Of a stretch of DNA of 33,974 nt, positions 31,701 to 33,974 are shown in pieces. The notes beneath the pieces were generated by a model. That model was given only the letters and a program-made list of their open reading frames with translations. It was not told where the DNA came from and ran no database searches. The translations under genes and the position numbers were made by a program. The first letter of the stretch is position 1. Every line of letters begins with the position of its first letter. Origin of the DNA: Bog-950 sp964493695 (lineage in GTDB: Bacteria; Bacteroidota; Bacteroidia; Chitinophagales; LD1); contig CAZBPG010000033.1 in NCBI GenBank assembly GCA_964493695.1, positions 1-33,974 of the forward strand. Reading direction: 5' to 3'.

Positions 31701-32447
31701 TTAATTGTGTTCAATCATCCTCATCCGGATACTGAAGCCATTCCATTGACCGGTATCCCATGAACCGGCAGATTGCTTGTTCTTAATTTCCCAGTCCTGA
31801 TAAATCATTCCAATGTTTTTAGCATAAATCTCTTTTCGTAAACGCTTGCTGATAAAGGTAGAGTCGTTTACCGCAGATACAGTCAGCGAACTATCAAAGC
31901 TAAATCCGTTTATAGAATAAGGAACATCCACGGTTTCGTAATGGTAATCCCAGTTTTTGTAATCACGGAACGGGTCGGTGGTAGGAACGTAAATATTTCC
32001 GTTCCAGGCTTTATCCTGTTCGGGAGAGAAAACAAGTTTGATGAAACGGATATCGTCTTCCACTTTTTGTGCATTATATTGTGTCTTTATAGCATACCAT
32101 ACCCGGTCAATTACCCATGGCGAAGTGCTGTTGCTCCTGCGGTAAAGCTCCAGGCGGTAGTTTAACCGGTCCAGGTTATCATAAAACGTATCGGCCACCA
32201 ATTCCTTTAGCTGGTAATGAATGGTATCTCTGGTAAAGTTGGAGTTGTAAGAGAAAACAGAGTCAACATCGTAAACAATGTAACGACCGGTATCGAGAGG
32301 GAAGTAGCCGTACTTGTAATCTATATCGAGCGTATCCTGCTTGTCTCTACAGGCGAAAAGCAAAACGCAAACGGCAAAAGGCAGAAAGCAAAATATCAAT
32401 AGCTGCTTAGCCAATCTGTAGTTTATCATTCTGCATTTATAAATCAT
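31701..32447 (-). CDS. Lipoprotein of unknown function, coupled to mnmA
   Basis: 248 residues. Signal segment MINYRLAKQLLIFCFLPFAV, lipobox LFAC with Cys at about 33. Mature part is beta-rich: DYKYGYFPLDTGRYIVYDVD, DTIHYQLKELVADTFYDNLD, LYRRSNSTSPWVIDRVWYAI. Its ATG overlaps the mnmA stop by four bases (ATGA), which argues for the first Met at 32447. No named family recognised. Spacing to the S8 protease gene suggests one transcript mnmA-lipoprotein-protease. Confidence 0.75.
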   Translation of the reverse strand: MIYKCRMINYRLAKQLLIFCFLPFAVCVLLFACRDKQDTLDIDYKYGYFPLDTGRYIVYDVDSVFSYNSNFTRDTIHYQLKELVADTFYDNLDRLNYRLELYRRSNSTSPWVIDRVWYAIKTQYNAQKVEDDIRFIKLVFSPEQDKAWNGNIYVPTTDPFRDYKNWDYHYETVDVPYSINGFSFDSSLTVSAVNDSTFISKRLRKEIYAKNIGMIYQDWEIKNKQSAGSWDTGQWNGFSIRMRMIEHN

Positions 32448-33547
32448 TCGATGTTGAAATTAGAAAAAATAACTCCTCCGCCAATCACATCGTTTTGTTC
32501 ATAAAACACCGCGCTTTGGCCGGGGGCAATGGCAGACACCTTTGTCATAAACTCCACTTTCACTCTGTCGCCAATCTGGTTCAGTATGCTTGATTCGCCA
32601 TCGTGCTTGTAGCGCACCTTGGTAATAGCCGGTGTGTTGGCGTCTATTTTTTCATACTTCTGTAAATTCAGTTTGCCCACCCACATGCCATTGCGCTGCA
32701 AATCTTCTTCTTCGCCCAACACTACGGTATTGGTATCGGGGTTTATTTCGGTTACAAACTTCGGCTTGCCGAATGCTACTCCCAAACCCTTACGCTGACC
32801 GATAGTGTAAAACGGATAACCGTGATGCTTACCGATTACCTTACCGGTGGTATCCACAAAATTTCCTCCGTCAACTTTTGTTTCCAGGTCGGGAACTCTG
32901 CGTTTTAAGAAACCGCGGTAATCGTTATCGGGCACAAAACAAATTTCGTAACTCTCACTTTTATTGGCGAGTTCCAGGTAACCCATATCGCGCGCCATTT
33001 GTTTAATGGCAGGCTTATGAAACTTCCCTACCGGAAACATCGTTCGGCTTAAGCATTGCTGACTTACGCCCCACAACACATAACTCTGGTCTTTGTTTTC
33101 ATCCAGACCTTTTGAGATAACGAACCGGTCATTTTCTTTTCGCAATTGCGCATAATGTCCGGTGGCTATAAACTCACAGTCCAACATGTCAGCACGTTTA
33201 AGGAGTGCTTCCCACTTAATGTGAGTATTGCACAGCACACAAGGATTAGGCGTGCGCCCAGCTATGTATTCGTTTACAAAATTGTCGATGACAAAATCGC
33301 CAAATTCTTCGCGGATGTCGATGATAAAATGACTGAAGCCCAAATCAACCGCAACCTGCCGCGCATCGTTAATGGAATCGAGCGAACAACAGCCTGTTTC
33401 TTTTTTGTTGCCGCCACTGCTGGCGTAGTCCCATGTTTTCATGGTAATGCCCACCACCTCATAACCCTGCTCATGCAGCATTACGGCAGTAACGGTGGAG
33501 TCAATCCCACCGCTCATGGCTACTAATACTTTCCCTTTCTTACTCAT
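32444..33547 (-). CDS. mnmA: tRNA-specific 2-thiouridylase MnmA
   Basis: 367 residues from ATG 33547 (MSKKGKVLVAMSGGIDSTVT). It thiolates U34 of tRNA for Lys, Glu and Gln using ATP and persulfide sulfur. PP-loop SGGIDS; NPCVLCN with C106, aligning with the first catalytic Cys; GHYAQ; SESYEICFVPDNDYRGF with the second. The insert SSGGNKKETGCCSLDSINDA is typical of Bacteroidota MnmA. A longer start at 33631 lacks support. The lipoprotein gene overlaps its end. Confidence 0.96.
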   Translation of the reverse strand: MSKKGKVLVAMSGGIDSTVTAVMLHEQGYEVVGITMKTWDYASSGGNKKETGCCSLDSINDARQVAVDLGFSHFIIDIREEFGDFVIDNFVNEYIAGRTPNPCVLCNTHIKWEALLKRADMLDCEFIATGHYAQLRKENDRFVISKGLDENKDQSYVLWGVSQQCLSRTMFPVGKFHKPAIKQMARDMGYLELANKSESYEICFVPDNDYRGFLKRRVPDLETKVDGGNFVDTTGKVIGKHHGYPFYTIGQRKGLGVAFGKPKFVTEINPDTNTVVLGEEEDLQRNGMWVGKLNLQKYEKIDANTPAITKVRYKHDGESSILNQIGDRVKVEFMTKVSAIAPGQSAVFYEQNDVIGGGVIFSNFNIE

Positions 33548-33630
33548 TTGAGCGGGCGAAGATAAGCGAACAGAAATAGAAATGAATTGTGCAGCTAAAG
33601 ACAGATATTTATTTTCACAAAAAATACACA

Positions 33631-33948
33631 ATGCAATTCATCTACATTCTTCAACTCCAACCCCAATACACCAAATCCGAAAACTGGACAGAAGATACCA
33701 ACCGGATAGTTGGCGAACATTTTAATTACCTCAAGACGCTTTTTGAGCAAGGGGTAGTAAAGTTTGTAGGCAAAACCGAGTACGACATTGACCACCCGGA
33801 TAACCGGGGCATTTCCATCTTTGAAGCAGCCGATGAAACAGAAGCATTGCACATTATGCAAAACGACCCCTGCGTAAAGCAAGGGGTGATGACCGCTAAG
33901 GTGCATCCTTTCAAAACAGTAGACCTCTTTCATAATTCTATGTTATAG
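33631..33948 (+). CDS. YciI-like (YCII) domain protein
   Basis: 105 residues from ATG 33631. The pattern MQFIYILQLQPQYTKSENWT, VGEHFNYLKTLFEQGVVKFV and ALHIMQNDPCVKQGVMTAKV fits YCII-family dimeric alpha-beta proteins, with the conserved HFxYLK and late DPxVxxG motifs. Function not established; related to ferredoxin-like fold monooxygenases or regulators. Divergent from mnmA. Eighty-three bases separate the two starts. Confidence 0.8.
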   Translation: MQFIYILQLQPQYTKSENWTEDTNRIVGEHFNYLKTLFEQGVVKFVGKTEYDIDHPDNRGISIFEAADETEALHIMQNDPCVKQGVMTAKVHPFKTVDLFHNSML

Positions 33949-33974
33949 ATGGCGCAAATAAGGTTGAGTCTCAG
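33949..33974 (+). CDS. Possible start of a further gene, cut by the window end
   Basis: ATG directly after the TAG of the YciI-like gene; codes MAQIRLSL before the window ends. Too short to test. Confidence 0.2.

Overview
The window reads as a chromosomal segment of a Bacteroidota bacterium, probably a free-living member of the Chitinophagales/Sphingobacteriales side of the phylum. The evidence is an LpxC-FabZ fusion next to LpxD and LpxA, several secreted proteins with type IX secretion C-terminal sorting domains, lipobox lipoproteins, Bacteroidota-type promoters (TAnnTTTG) and weak Shine-Dalgarno signals. No rRNA, tRNA, phage or CRISPR locus was found.

Layout. 1-2874: the 3' part of a secreted purple-acid-phosphatase-like protein, two small lipoproteins and rlmH. 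2887-6299: lipid A genes lpxA, lpxC-fabZ and lpxD on the minus strand. 6300-7932: an accessory island holding a ParE/RelE-type toxin-antitoxin pair between exact 42-bp direct repeats, then a striking array of ten palindromes spaced exactly 42 bp apart. 7933-13304: minus-strand alpha/beta hydrolase, HD phosphohydrolase, bacilliredoxin, SufT-like protein and a DUF255 thioredoxin-domain lipoprotein. 13414-15636: an ARPP-1-like secreted protein and an acetyl-CoA acetyltransferase. 15763-17976: a secreted FG-GAP repeat protein. 18042-21922: a second accessory zone with a PIN-domain toxin pair, palindromes, a peptidase S74 surface protein flanked by related intergenic elements, a gene remnant, an MCE lipoprotein, a frameshifted XRE regulator and a 21-bp minisatellite. 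21923-33974: mainly core genes (PspC-like, DUF2851, LRR protein, PLP Cys/Met enzyme, CinA, saccharopine-dehydrogenase-like reductase, PAP2-like membrane protein, S8 protease, lipoprotein, mnmA, YciI-like).

How the parts relate. The lpx genes build the first steps of lipid A; the T9SS cargo (phosphatase, FG-GAP protein, S8 protease) and the lipoproteins serve the cell surface. DUF255, bacilliredoxin and SufT point to thiol and Fe-S maintenance. Overlapping or abutting genes (toxin pairs, mnmA/lipoprotein, HD/hydrolase) suggest small operons.

The most unusual signals are non-coding: the palindrome AccGGT recurs about 68 times in 34 kb (roughly ten times chance), the 42-bp palindromic array switches orientation part-way, and at least five dispersed repeats lie flush against stop codons. 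I see no complete new defence or metabolic system; the best leads are these DNA-level structures.
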